A stretch of 12,969 bases of DNA from Bacillota bacterium (lineage in GTDB: Bacteria > Bacillota > Clostridia > Christensenellales > Aristaeellaceae), in contig JAEWXD010000037.1 of assembly GCA_023396045.1 (NCBI GenBank), positions 1-12,969 on the forward strand, in the 5' to 3' direction. The notes beneath the pieces are model-generated. The model saw nothing but the letters and a program-made list of their open reading frames with translations. It did not search any database and was not told the DNA's origin. The position numbers and the translations under genes were made by a program. This document shows, piece by piece, positions 1 through 6,283 of the stretch (position 1 is its first letter; every line of letters starts with the position of its first letter).

Positions 1-1
1 G

Positions 2-553
2 GGTTCTACACCTCATGCTCACGCACTTGCAAACGTAAAAGAACCTCACGAACAAGGTACTGTTGCTATGATTGGTGTATTTATTGATACATTCGTAGTA
101 TTAACTTTAAACGCATTGGTTATTATTTCTACCTTATACACATCTGGTGGTGTATTGGCTGCTCCTGGCGCAGCTGCTGCTGGTGCAATGAATGCTGCTG
201 GTGAACTGATTGGTAAAACCAATTTAGCACAAACTGCATTTGGTACTGTATTTGGTACAAGTTTTGGCAATATGTTCGTTGCTGTTTGCTTATTGTTCTT
301 TGCTTTCTCTACTATTTTAAGCTGGAACATGTTTGGTAAAATCAACATCGAATACTTGTTTGGTAAAATCGGCGTTACCGTTTACACTATTTTAGCACTT
401 GGTTTTATCTTTGCCGGTACTTTAATGCAAAGCGATATCGTTTGGGAATTCTCTGACTTATTTAACCAACTCATGGTATTGCCTAACGCCATTGCATTGT
501 TTGCATTAACAAGCATTGTATGTGTTGCTGCAAATCGCAAAAAATCAAAATAA
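2..553 (+). CDS. Alanine/glycine:cation symporter (AGCS family), C-terminal part
   Basis: The open frame runs in from the left edge, so the start codon and N-terminal part lie outside the window; 183 residues remain before the TAA. The first residues, GSTPHAHALANVKEPHEQG, followed by a VAMIGVFIDTFVV stretch, match the conserved C-terminal half of sodium- or proton-coupled alanine/glycine carriers (AlsT/DagA type). Several long hydrophobic segments follow: the IDTFVV helix, a helix around FVAVCLLFFAFSTIL, one at VYTILALGFIFAGTL and a last one at VLPNAIALFALTSIVCV. A short basic tail (NRKKSK) ends the protein in the usual way for an inner-membrane carrier. Known for the family: Na+- or H+-coupled uptake of alanine or glycine across the cytoplasmic membrane. 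The exact substrate and ion cannot be read from this fragment. A terminator follows directly, so this is the last gene of its transcript. Confidence 0.93.
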   Translation, partial: GSTPHAHALANVKEPHEQGTVAMIGVFIDTFVVLTLNALVIISTLYTSGGVLAAPGAAAAGAMNAAGELIGKTNLAQTAFGTVFGTSFGNMFVAVCLLFFAFSTILSWNMFGKINIEYLFGKIGVTVYTILALGFIFAGTLMQSDIVWEFSDLFNQLMVLPNAIALFALTSIVCVAANRKKSK

Positions 554-567
554 TTACTGAATAATTT

Positions 568-605
568 TAATCCCCATACTTTTTAGGTGTGGGGATTATT
601 TTTTG
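568..605 (+). terminator. Rho-independent terminator after the AGCS symporter
   Basis: Arms AATCCCCA (569-576) and TGGGGATT (590-597) pair perfectly, and inner bases can extend the stem with G-U pairs. The 3' arm runs into a T-rich tract (ATTTTTTG, ending at 605). It lies 15 nt after the symporter stop codon and upstream of the next gene's extended -10, so it separates the two transcripts. Confidence 0.85.
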
Positions 606-614
606 TGGTATACT
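606..614 (+). promoter_or_regulatory. Extended -10 promoter for the GNAT/hydrolase pair
   Basis: TGGTATACT fits the extended -10 pattern TGnTATAAT with one mismatch. It lies 28 nt before the ATG at 643. No clear -35 is visible at the expected spacing, because that position falls in the terminator hairpin of the upstream gene. The same nonamer occurs on the minus strand before the membrane-protein gene (8600-8608). Confidence 0.5.
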
Positions 615-642
615 ATTTGTATTTCAAACCAAGGAGGCTGTT

Positions 643-1191
643 ATGCAATATAGTGCGAATGTACAATTGAAAAACGGAATAGATTGTTGCATACAACACT
701 GTAAAGTTGAGGATGCGCAAGCAATACTTGCTTTATTTACTGGTGCTTGTGGGCAAAGTGATTTTATGAATTTTTACCCGGATGAAGTAAAACTTACACT
801 TACCCAAGAACAAACATTTATAGAACAAAAGAAAGCAAACAATAGGGAGGTACTGCTTTGTGCTAAAATAGATGCTGACATTGTTGCTATGGCAAGCATT
901 ACAGCTGTAGGGAATAATGATAAATTGCGCCATAGGGCAGAATTCGGCATTACTGTTTTGCAAGAATTTTGGGCGCAAGGCATTGGTAACGCGCTTATGC
1001 AAGCTTTGGTAGAAGTATCTAAAAATGCAGGGTATGCACAGTTGGAATGTAGCGTTGTTGCAGAAAACACACGAGCTATTGCCTTGTATCAAAAATATGG
1101 TTTTCAAAAAATTGGCTGCAACCCCAAAGGTTTTCACTTGCGAGACGGCAACTATAAAGCCTTGCTCAGCATGGCATTACAATTAGAATAG
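643..1191 (+). CDS. GNAT-family N-acetyltransferase
   Basis: A 182-residue protein of the GCN5-related N-acetyltransferase fold, which moves an acetyl group from acetyl-CoA to an amine. The core spans roughly residues 15-178. Motif A is visible as FGITVLQEFWAQGIGNAL (101-118), where the QGIG loop would bind the CoA pyrophosphate. Motif B is the stretch from LECSVVAENTRAIALY (135-150) to KYGFQKIG (151-158), the usual C-terminal signature. The first G-loop residue, often Arg or Gln, is Trp here, as in the common WGQGIG variant. I chose ATG 643 because AAGGAGG (631-637) sits 5 nt before it; an in-frame ATG at 589 lies inside the upstream terminator and lacks a ribosome site. The acceptor cannot be predicted. 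The hydrolase gene follows after 11 nt, so the two are probably co-transcribed. Confidence 0.9.
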   Translation: MQYSANVQLKNGIDCCIQHCKVEDAQAILALFTGACGQSDFMNFYPDEVKLTLTQEQTFIEQKKANNREVLLCAKIDADIVAMASITAVGNNDKLRHRAEFGITVLQEFWAQGIGNALMQALVEVSKNAGYAQLECSVVAENTRAIALYQKYGFQKIGCNPKGFHLRDGNYKALLSMALQLE

Positions 1192-1202
1192 GGAGAGTAC
1201 TT

Positions 1203-2105
1203 TTGAAAACAGTTTATTATGTTTGTGCAGTGGTTGGTATTTTATTGCTTGCCTATAGTGTCGTTTCCGTTTTGCTTGCAAAATCCATTGTGCTACCCAA
1301 AACACTAAGCTTAGAAGAAGAACGTGCTTGGATTGCCGAGCACAATTTACAAGGCAATTACGATACTTATCAAAAAGAAGATTATCAAATCGTTTTGCAA
1401 GATGGCTACACCATTCATGCCACTCTGGTAAAAGCAGAAGAACTAAATTCTCAAAAATATGTTATAATCTCACATGGTTTCCGCTCCAATAGAAATGGAA
1501 ATATAAAATACACTGATGTATATCATAGTTTAGGGTATCATGTAATTAGCTATGATGTGCGTGGCCATGGGCAAAATGCCAAAACAAAAGTGAGCTTAGG
1601 CAATCAAGAATCCGCTGATTTATTAACTATAATAGAGGACGCGTATCAGCGTTTTGGTGTAAATATTGAACTTGGCTTGCATGGCGAATCCATGGGCAGT
1701 GCTATTTCTTTGTCTGTATTGGCAAAAACGCAAAATCTACGTTTTGTTGTGGCAGATTGTGGCTTCTCTAATTTGTATGATTTAATTTATGGTGCATATA
1801 AAGAAAACCATATTGCTTTTCTTATGCCGGGGGTGTATTTTGCAAATAAATTTATCAATGGCATTGATATGCAAAAAACTTCCCCTATAGATGCGCTTAC
1901 AAACAATACTGTACCTGTTTTATTTATTCATGGTGCAGAGGATACTTTTATCCGTTCTTTTCATAGCGAGCGTATAGCAGAACAAAACCCTTCTTTTGAT
2001 CGTTTGCAACTCGTGCCGAATGCCGGGCATGCGCAGTCGCGGGAAGTGCTTGGCATAGCAAGCTATACAGCCTTTATAAAAGATTTTTTAGAAAATATAC
2101 AATAG
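1203..2105 (+). CDS. Membrane-anchored alpha/beta hydrolase (serine hydrolase, S33/YqkD-like)
   Basis: A 300-residue protein with an N-terminal hydrophobic segment (about residues 4-30) that probably acts as an uncleaved membrane anchor, followed by an alpha/beta-hydrolase domain. The oxyanion-loop motif SHGFRSN lies at 90-96. The nucleophile elbow GESMGS (161-166) gives Ser163, and the probable remaining triad members are Asp247 in HGAEDTF and His276 in NAGHAQ. VRGHGQN at 119-125 is also typical of this fold. The start is TTG at 1203, with GGGAGAG at 1191-1197 overlapping the stop codon of the acetyltransferase gene, so translation may be coupled. Anchored hydrolases of this kind are common in Bacillota, but the physiological ester or amide substrate is generally unknown, so I do not assign one. 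A strong terminator follows immediately. Confidence 0.88.
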   Translation: MKTVYYVCAVVGILLLAYSVVSVLLAKSIVLPKTLSLEEERAWIAEHNLQGNYDTYQKEDYQIVLQDGYTIHATLVKAEELNSQKYVIISHGFRSNRNGNIKYTDVYHSLGYHVISYDVRGHGQNAKTKVSLGNQESADLLTIIEDAYQRFGVNIELGLHGESMGSAISLSVLAKTQNLRFVVADCGFSNLYDLIYGAYKENHIAFLMPGVYFANKFINGIDMQKTSPIDALTNNTVPVLFIHGAEDTFIRSFHSERIAEQNPSFDRLQLVPNAGHAQSREVLGIASYTAFIKDFLENIQ

Positions 2106-2108
2106 TAC

Positions 2109-2142
2109 AAAATTCCTTGCGAATCATTGCAAGGAATTTTTT
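2109..2142 (+). terminator. Terminator after the alpha/beta hydrolase, possibly two-way
   Basis: A perfect 12-bp stem has arms AAAATTCCTTGC (2109-2120) and GCAAGGAATTTT (2129-2140) around an 8-nt loop, then two more T residues. On the plus strand it ends the hydrolase transcript 3 nt after the stop codon. The minus-strand khpA gene ends 45 bp away and converges on it. The four A residues at the foot of the stem would give a short U run on that strand too, so the hairpin may serve both transcripts, less efficiently for khpA. Confidence 0.88.
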
Positions 2143-2186
2143 GCAATAAAAAATGGCTTAATCTAAAAGATCAAACCATAGAAACA

Positions 2187-2414
2187 TTATCTGATTTCTA
2201 AAAATACAGGTTTTTCAGAACGAGCAGTTGCTGCTTTTACCAAAGTGCGAATACTTTTGGCAATACGGCCTTGTTTGCCAATTACTTTACCCATATCGCC
2301 TTCGGCAACGCTAAGGTTAATAATAATACCATCAGGGCTATCTGTTTGGGTTACTACCACAGCGTCTTTATCATCTACCAATGTTTTGGCGATGTATGCA
2401 ATCATATCCTTCAT
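2187..2414 (-). CDS. khpA: KhpA-type KH-domain RNA-binding protein (YlqC)
   Basis: A 75-residue protein that consists almost entirely of one KH domain. The nucleic-acid-binding GxxG loop is clear at residues 46-49 (VIGKQGR context), followed by the IAKSIRTLVKAA helix. The opening pattern, with a VDDKDAVVV stretch, is characteristic of the YlqC/KhpA family encoded next to rpsP in Bacillota. Known for the family: a small RNA chaperone that pairs with KhpB (Jag/EloR) and affects cell division and elongation in streptococci. The start at 2414 has GAGG at 2422-2425, 7 nt upstream and within the end of rpsP; a second in-frame ATG lies three codons later. Only 2 nt separate it from the rpsP stop, so translation is likely coupled. 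It is the last gene of the operon here. Confidence 0.93.
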   Translation of the reverse strand: MKDMIAYIAKTLVDDKDAVVVTQTDSPDGIIINLSVAEGDMGKVIGKQGRIAKSIRTLVKAATARSEKPVFLEIR

Positions 2415-2416
2415 GA

Positions 2417-2665
2417 TTAAGCCTCAATTGCGCCAGATTTTTTTAACAATGTGCGTACGGTTTCGGTTGGTTGTGCGCCGTTTTTGAGCCATTGTTTTGC
2501 AGCTTCGTTGTCAATATTAATGGTAGCTGGTTCTGTCATTGGGTCATAGTAACCGATTTCTGTTACAAAACGACCATCACGAGGGCTGTTGATATCAGCT
2601 ACAACTACACGATAAAATGGTTTTTTTTTCATACCCATTCTTTTTAAACGAATTTTTAATGCCAT
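2417..2665 (-). CDS. rpsP: 30S ribosomal protein S16
   Basis: An 82-residue protein of normal length for bacterial S16. The N-terminus MALKIRLKRMGMKKKPFYRV, followed by VVADINSPRDGRFVTEIGYYDP, is the family signature, and the C-terminal part contains the usual AAKQWLKNGAQPTETVRTLLKKSG helix. S16 binds 16S rRNA early in 30S subunit assembly. AGGAGG (plus-strand cctcct at 2675-2680) lies 9 nt before the ATG. The lysine triplet at codons 13-15 is written as nine consecutive A residues (2621-2629 on the plus strand). The 52-bp gap back to ffh contains a small imperfect hairpin (CTGAA...TTCAG, 2696-2718) but no obvious promoter, so it is probably read from the ylxM promoter. Confidence 0.98.
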   Translation of the reverse strand: MALKIRLKRMGMKKKPFYRVVVADINSPRDGRFVTEIGYYDPMTEPATINIDNEAAKQWLKNGAQPTETVRTLLKKSGAIEA

Positions 2666-2717
2666 ATTAGTTTTCCTCCTAAAATTAATATATATCTGAA
2701 ACCCAAAGGTTATTCAG

Positions 2718-4043
2718 CTAAAATTTCATGCCACGCAGCATGTTGCGTTTGCCCATGGTGCCCATGCGCTTCATCATTTTTTGTGCTTCTTCAAAACGGC
2801 GAATCAGTGCGTTTACATCTTGCACTTGTGTACCACTGCCGGCAGCAATGCGCTTTCTTCTGGACGCGTTCAGTATGCTCGGGTTTTTGCGTTCCTTAAT
2901 GGTCATACTGCGTATAATGGCTTCTGGTTTTTTCAATGCATCGTCATCTATATCAATATCTTTTATTTTGCCACCAAGTCCGGGTATCATACCCAAGATA
3001 TCTTTCATAGAACCCATTTTTTTCATTTGTTGCATTTGTGCCAAAAAGTCTTCAAGGTCCATGCCTTTATTGCTTTTTAGTTTTTGCATCAAATCTTGAC
3101 TGCTTTCCACATCCATGGTGCTTTCGGCTTTTTCAATCAGCGTTAGCATATCGCCCATACCAAGTATTCTGCTTGCCATGCGCTCCGGGTGGAAAGGTTC
3201 AATATCTTTTAGTTTTTCGCCAATACCACTGAATTTAATGGGCTTGCCGGTAACTGCTTTTACAGATAGGGCAGCACCGCCACGGGTATCACCATCCAGC
3301 TTGGTAAGAATTACACCGTCTACAGCAAGGCTTTCGTTAAATTCCTTGGCAACGTTTACAGCATCTTGGCCGGTCATACTGTCTACCACTAAGAGTATTT
3401 CCTGTGGGCGCACAGCGGATTTAATGCGTTGTAGCTCTTCCATCAGTACGCTGTCTATATGTAAACGGCCTGCAGTGTCAATAATCAAAATATCTTTGTT
3501 ATATTTTTTTGCATAATCTACTGCTTCCAAGGCTGTTTTTACAGGGTCTTGTGTACCATGTTCATATACAGGCACATTTACTTGGCTACCGACAACTTTT
3601 AATTGGTCAATGGCGGCAGGTCTGTAAATATCGCAAGCGCAGAGCATGGGGCGTTTGCCGTCTTTGGCCAACCAACCTGCAAGCTTGGCAGCCATGGTGG
3701 TTTTACCAGCACCTTGTAAACCACAAAGCATATAAATGGTTGGACTTTGTGGAGAATAGGTAAGCCTTTGGTTTTCTTGACCCATAAGCGCTGTAAGCTC
3801 TTGGTTTACAATTTTAATAACCAATTGGCCGGGGGTTAAGCTTTCGTTTAGTTTTTCGCCTACACACTTTTCACTTACGTTTTTAATAAAGTCTTTTACT
3901 ACTTTATAGTTAACATCAGCTTCCAGCATGGCAAGGCGCACTTCACGCATGCCTTCTTTAATATCAGCCTCTGTTAGCTTACCGCGCCCGCTGAATTTTT
4001 TTAACGCATTTTGCAGTTTGTCGGATAAACCTTCAAAAGCCAT
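2718..4043 (-). CDS. ffh: Signal recognition particle GTPase Ffh (SRP54)
   Basis: A 441-residue Ffh of typical length. The N domain is residues 1-90 and the G domain about 95-295: P-loop GLQGAGKTT at 108-116, DTAGR at 189-193, guanine-specificity TKLDGDTRGG at 247-256. The methionine-rich M domain covers about 300-441 and ends MKRMGTMGKRNMLRGMKF; it binds 4.5S/SRP RNA and signal peptides. Together with FtsY it delivers ribosomes making membrane proteins to the translocon. I chose ATG 4043 because MAFEGLSDKL is the family N-terminus and GGAGGGAG (plus 4050-4057) sits just upstream. A longer frame starting at 4073 would add ten residues that overlap the end of ylxM. The ylxM stop lies one base before this ATG, so the two are translationally coupled. 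Confidence 0.98.
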   Translation of the reverse strand: MAFEGLSDKLQNALKKFSGRGKLTEADIKEGMREVRLAMLEADVNYKVVKDFIKNVSEKCVGEKLNESLTPGQLVIKIVNQELTALMGQENQRLTYSPQSPTIYMLCGLQGAGKTTMAAKLAGWLAKDGKRPMLCACDIYRPAAIDQLKVVGSQVNVPVYEHGTQDPVKTALEAVDYAKKYNKDILIIDTAGRLHIDSVLMEELQRIKSAVRPQEILLVVDSMTGQDAVNVAKEFNESLAVDGVILTKLDGDTRGGAALSVKAVTGKPIKFSGIGEKLKDIEPFHPERMASRILGMGDMLTLIEKAESTMDVESSQDLMQKLKSNKGMDLEDFLAQMQQMKKMGSMKDILGMIPGLGGKIKDIDIDDDALKKPEAIIRSMTIKERKNPSILNASRRKRIAAGSGTQVQDVNALIRRFEEAQKMMKRMGTMGKRNMLRGMKF

Positions 4044-4044
4044 A

Positions 4045-4398
4045 CTATTCTCCCTCCAATTGCCCAATGGCATTTTCTATATATTGTGCTGTTTGTGTAT
4101 ACTTTTTTTCTTGTAAACTTTGCAATGCTTGGTTTAGGCGTTCACTGGCTTGCAATGTACGCTCTACCAGGTGCAAGGCTTCTTCGTAATTTTGCAAATG
4201 CCTGGTAGCTCGCTGTATAATATCGTGGATATTTTGCCGGCTAACATTGCATTGCTCGGCAATTTCTGCAAGGCTAAAATCTTCTTCATAATACAGGCCT
4301 AAAATTTCTTGCTGCTTTTCGGTGAGTAGTCCACCATAAAAATCCAACAACCAATTCATCTGTATATTGATTTCCAAATTGCTTAGCTTGCTTTGCAT
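4045..4398 (-). CDS. ylxM: YlxM-type helix-turn-helix protein
   Basis: A 117-residue protein with a sigma-region-4-like helix-turn-helix at about residues 40-65 (EEDFSLAEIAEQCNVSRQNI) and a helical, Gln/Glu-rich C-terminal half (about 66-117) that looks able to form a coiled coil. YLxM proteins are encoded immediately before ffh across Bacillota; the family is described as a putative DNA- or RNA-binding protein linked to the SRP pathway, and in streptococci it has been reported to contact SRP components. I favour ATG 4398: CAGGGAG (plus 4404-4410) is then 5 nt upstream. An in-frame GTG at 4404 is possible but overlaps that ribosome site. The stop codon lies one base before the ffh ATG. It is the first gene of the operon, with a strong promoter 34-68 bp upstream. 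Confidence 0.92.
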   Translation of the reverse strand: MQSKLSNLEINIQMNWLLDFYGGLLTEKQQEILGLYYEEDFSLAEIAEQCNVSRQNIHDIIQRATRHLQNYEEALHLVERTLQASERLNQALQSLQEKKYTQTAQYIENAIGQLEGE

Positions 4399-4409
4399 AT
4401 GCACTCCCT

Positions 4410-4435
4410 GCTGTAAAGTATAAATGCTTTACAGC
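4410..4435. repeat. Inverted repeat at the start of the ylxM transcript
   Basis: Perfect 9-bp arms, GCTGTAAAG (4410-4418) and CTTTACAGC (4427-4435), are separated by 8 bp. The repeat spans the predicted +1 (about 4432, minus strand) and ends at the ylxM ribosome-binding site. It could be a repressor operator or a 5'-UTR hairpin that shields or stabilises the message. I do not recognise the half-site as that of a named regulator. Confidence 0.75.
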
Positions 4436-4438
4436 AAT

Positions 4439-4466
4439 ATTATACGCATTTTGCAATGCTTGTCAA
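4439..4466 (-). promoter_or_regulatory. Sigma-A promoter of the ylxM-ffh-rpsP-khpA operon
   Basis: On the minus strand, TTGACA (plus 4461-4466) and TATAAT (plus 4439-4444) are both exact consensus hexamers with a 16-bp spacer. This predicts a start near 4432 and a short leader of about 33 nt. The spacer holds its own dyad, with arms GCATT (4446-4450) and AATGC (4455-4459). The match suggests high constitutive expression unless something binds the dyads. Confidence 0.85.
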
Positions 4467-4473
4467 TATCTGT

Positions 4474-4502
4474 TTGAAAAATTCTTACAATCCCTGTATA
4501 AT
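4474..4502 (+). promoter_or_regulatory. Sigma-A promoter of the DUF4097-ybaB-recR operon
   Basis: TTGAAA (4474-4479) and an exact TATAAT (4497-4502) are separated by 17 bp. The predicted start is near 4509, giving a leader of about 25 nt before the ATG at 4534. Its -35 lies only 7 bp from the -35 of the divergent ylxM promoter, so the two may compete for or share polymerase. Confidence 0.82.
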
Positions 4503-4533
4503 ATAGCTATACATGCTAAGGAGGATAGTATAT

Positions 4534-5265
4534 ATGGAAAAAAATACTTCCTTTGCGCTGGATCAAGTGCAAAAAATAGTTGTTAAAGTGGCTTGGCCTC
4601 AATTAGAAGTAGATTTTGATAATGGTACAGATATCCGTGTGTTTATCGCAGGGGACGACACTTCTGTGCCTCAAATGCAAGTGGGGTTAATGAATGAAGT
4701 GTTTAGCATAGAGCAGCCACAATACGGCTTATGGAAAAACTATCGTATTGGTTCTTGGATGCAAATTATGCTTAAAGTTCCCAAAAGTTATGCACATGCT
4801 GTGCATATTAGCACCGTTTCAGGGGATTGTATCGTGCGTGGCTTTGCTGGCGATATTTTGGATATCAACACCGTAAACGGCAAGCTTATCGTAAACCAAG
4901 TGCAAAGCAACACACTTATGCTGGATTCTGTAAACGGCAGCTTAACTGCAAGGGATATTGTGTGTGATACCTTAAAAAGCAAAACTGTAAATGGTGCCTT
5001 TGTTTACGAAAACATGCAAGCCAAACGTGTGCGTGCATCTGCTGTAAGTGCTGCTCAACAATATGAGTTGGCAGAGGGCTTTGAAAGCTTAGATATTACC
5101 AGTGTGAGCGGAAATATTGACATTTTGCAACCACATGCAAATTTAGATGTAAAAGTGCATGCTATTGCAGCCAATGTTTTTTATGACGATATTAACCTTT
5201 CAGAAGAAGGGATTCCTGTACGTATCAATGTAATTACGGGCAGTGTAAAAATTAAAAAGAAATAG
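4534..5265 (+). CDS. DUF4097-like beta-repeat protein
   Basis: A 243-residue protein that resembles the DUF4097 / putative-adhesin beta-strand repeat family. It has no signal peptide or membrane segment, so it is probably cytoplasmic. From about residue 90 a short motif recurs: TVSG (94), TVNG (113), TVNG-like SVNG (132), TVNG (151), degenerate AVSA (170), SVSG (190) and finally VITG (233). The first five are exactly 19 residues apart, as expected for stacked turns of a beta-helix or roll. The N-terminal 85 residues form a separate beta-rich segment with a WKNYRIGSWMQIML stretch. ATG 4534 has AAGGAGG at 4518-4524; an in-frame ATG at 4513 lies almost on the predicted transcript start and is unlikely. 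It is followed after 13 nt by ybaB and then recR, a slot more often held by dnaX. No function is assigned to this family with confidence. Confidence 0.8.
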   Translation: MEKNTSFALDQVQKIVVKVAWPQLEVDFDNGTDIRVFIAGDDTSVPQMQVGLMNEVFSIEQPQYGLWKNYRIGSWMQIMLKVPKSYAHAVHISTVSGDCIVRGFAGDILDINTVNGKLIVNQVQSNTLMLDSVNGSLTARDIVCDTLKSKTVNGAFVYENMQAKRVRASAVSAAQQYELAEGFESLDITSVSGNIDILQPHANLDVKVHAIAANVFYDDINLSEEGIPVRINVITGSVKIKKK

Positions 5266-5278
5266 GAGATTTTATATT

Positions 5279-5629
5279 ATGGCAAAAAGAGGTAATTTTG
5301 GTGGCTTTGGTGGTTTTGGTGGCGGTCAAAATATGCAGGCTTTGATGCGTCAAGCACAAAAAATGCAAGAACAGGTAGAACAAACCACAGCAGAAATAGA
5401 TAATATGGAATTCACAGCTACCGCAGGCGGTGGTATGGTGAGTGTGGTTGTTACCGGTAAAAGAACGATTAAAAGCTTAGAAATTAAGCCGGAAGTGGTA
5501 GATCCGGAAGATGTAGAAATCTTGCAGGATATGATTCTTGCTGCCGTAAATGAAGCCATTTCTGCTGCCGATAAAACCAGAGAAGAAAAAATGAACCGTA
5601 TCAGTGGCGGTATGGGTGGTCTATTTTAA
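5279..5629 (+). CDS. ybaB: YbaB/EbfC nucleoid-associated protein
   Basis: A 116-residue protein of normal YbaB/EbfC length. The glycine/phenylalanine-rich opening (GNFGGFGGFGGG, residues 4-15) leads to the conserved helix MQALMRQAQKMQEQVEQ. The beta-strand core holds the AGGGMVSVVVTG and IKPEVVDPEDVE signatures, followed by the helix LQDMILAAVNEAI and the final GGMGGLF. Members form dimers that bind DNA with little or some sequence preference and are encoded next to recR in many bacteria; some data link them to nucleoid structure and repair. AGGAG (5264-5268) overlaps the stop codon of the preceding gene. The stop TAA overlaps the recR start by one base (TAATG), so the two are translationally coupled. 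Confidence 0.96.
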   Translation: MAKRGNFGGFGGFGGGQNMQALMRQAQKMQEQVEQTTAEIDNMEFTATAGGGMVSVVVTGKRTIKSLEIKPEVVDPEDVEILQDMILAAVNEAISAADKTREEKMNRISGGMGGLF

Positions 5630-6228
5630 TGGAAAGGCAACCGGAACCCATTGCAAGAATGGTTGCTCAGCTTTCCAGATTACCTGGTGTTGGTAAAAAA
5701 AGTGCCCAAAGGCTTGCTTATTACCTTATATCTTTGCCTTTGGAGGACGTGAAAGACATTGCCTCTGCCATATATACTGGGTGTAGAGATATTCGTTATT
5801 GTGAGGTATGCGGCAACTACTCAGTGGATGCACAATGCGATATCTGTGCCAATCACAAGCGTGATCACAGCCAAATCTGTGTTGTGCGTGACCCGCGTGA
5901 TGTTATGGCTTTAGAAAGAATGCATGATTATTTTGGCACCTATCATGTGCTACATGGCACACTTTCACCTATGAATGGCGTGGGGCCGGATGATATTCAT
6001 ATTCAAAGCCTATTGCAAAGGGTAGACAAAGGTGGTGTAAAAGAAGTGATCTTAGCTACCAACCCAGACATAGAGGGCGAAGCTACTGCATCGTATATTT
6101 CAAGATTACTCAAAGAAAAAGGTGTGCTTGTTACGCGCATCGCCCATGGTGTGCCCATAGGTAGTGATTTAGAATATGCAGATGTCATCACACTTTCCAA
6201 AGCCATTGCTGGCAGAAGAGAAATGTAA
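5629..6228 (+). CDS. recR: Recombination mediator RecR
   Basis: A 199-residue RecR of typical length. Residues 9-30 form the helix-hairpin-helix (LSRLPGVGKKSAQRLAYYL). A four-cysteine zinc finger uses C58, C61, C70 and C73. The Toprim domain runs from about residue 83 (ICVVRDPRDVMALE) through NPDIEGEATA (145-154) to IAHGVPIGSDLEYAD (171-185), the Walker B-like C-terminal signature. RecR acts with RecF and/or RecO to load RecA onto SSB-coated single-stranded gaps. The ATG overlaps the ybaB stop, and only a weak GGGTGG (5614-5619) precedes it, which fits coupled translation. It is the last gene of its operon and is followed by a short, strong hairpin terminator. Confidence 0.98.
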   Translation: MERQPEPIARMVAQLSRLPGVGKKSAQRLAYYLISLPLEDVKDIASAIYTGCRDIRYCEVCGNYSVDAQCDICANHKRDHSQICVVRDPRDVMALERMHDYFGTYHVLHGTLSPMNGVGPDDIHIQSLLQRVDKGGVKEVILATNPDIEGEATASYISRLLKEKGVLVTRIAHGVPIGSDLEYADVITLSKAIAGRREM

Positions 6229-6236
6229 ACTGTTTT

Positions 6237-6257
6237 AAAAGGGCGCAAGCCCTTTTT
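6237..6257 (+). terminator. Rho-independent terminator after recR
   Basis: The stem AAAAGGGC (6237-6244) / GCCCTTTT (6249-6256) closes on a GCAA tetraloop, a stable GNRA type, and ends in a run of five T residues. It lies 8 nt after the recR stop and only 27 nt before the rmuC start codon, which leaves little room for a separate rmuC promoter. Confidence 0.9.
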
Positions 6258-6283
6258 CTGTATTTCATATTAAGGAGCAAGCT

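Noticed and set aside
589..642. Upstream in-frame ATG that would lengthen the acetyltransferase by 18 residues
   Set aside because: It falls in the terminator hairpin and upstream of the likely promoter; ATG 643 has a strong AAGGAGG.
733..1137. 134-residue minus-strand open frame opposite the GNAT gene
   Set aside because: The plus strand carries clear acetyltransferase motifs with a good ribosome site; the reverse frame has neither.
2621..2629. Nine-base homopolymer in rpsP as a phase-variable tract
   Set aside because: It encodes the conserved KKKPFYR lysines of S16, and variable switching of an essential ribosomal protein is unlikely.
2696..2718. Small hairpin between ffh and rpsP as a terminator
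   Set aside because: The stem is short and bulged and no U tract follows on the minus strand; at most it is a processing site.
3115..3516. 133-residue plus-strand open frame within ffh
   Set aside because: It is antisense to the Ffh G domain, with low-complexity Ser/Ile composition and no ribosome site or family resemblance.
4044..4073. Ten-residue N-terminal extension of Ffh
   Set aside because: It would overlap ylxM coding sequence; the family N-terminus MAFEGL begins at 4043 behind GGAGGGAG.
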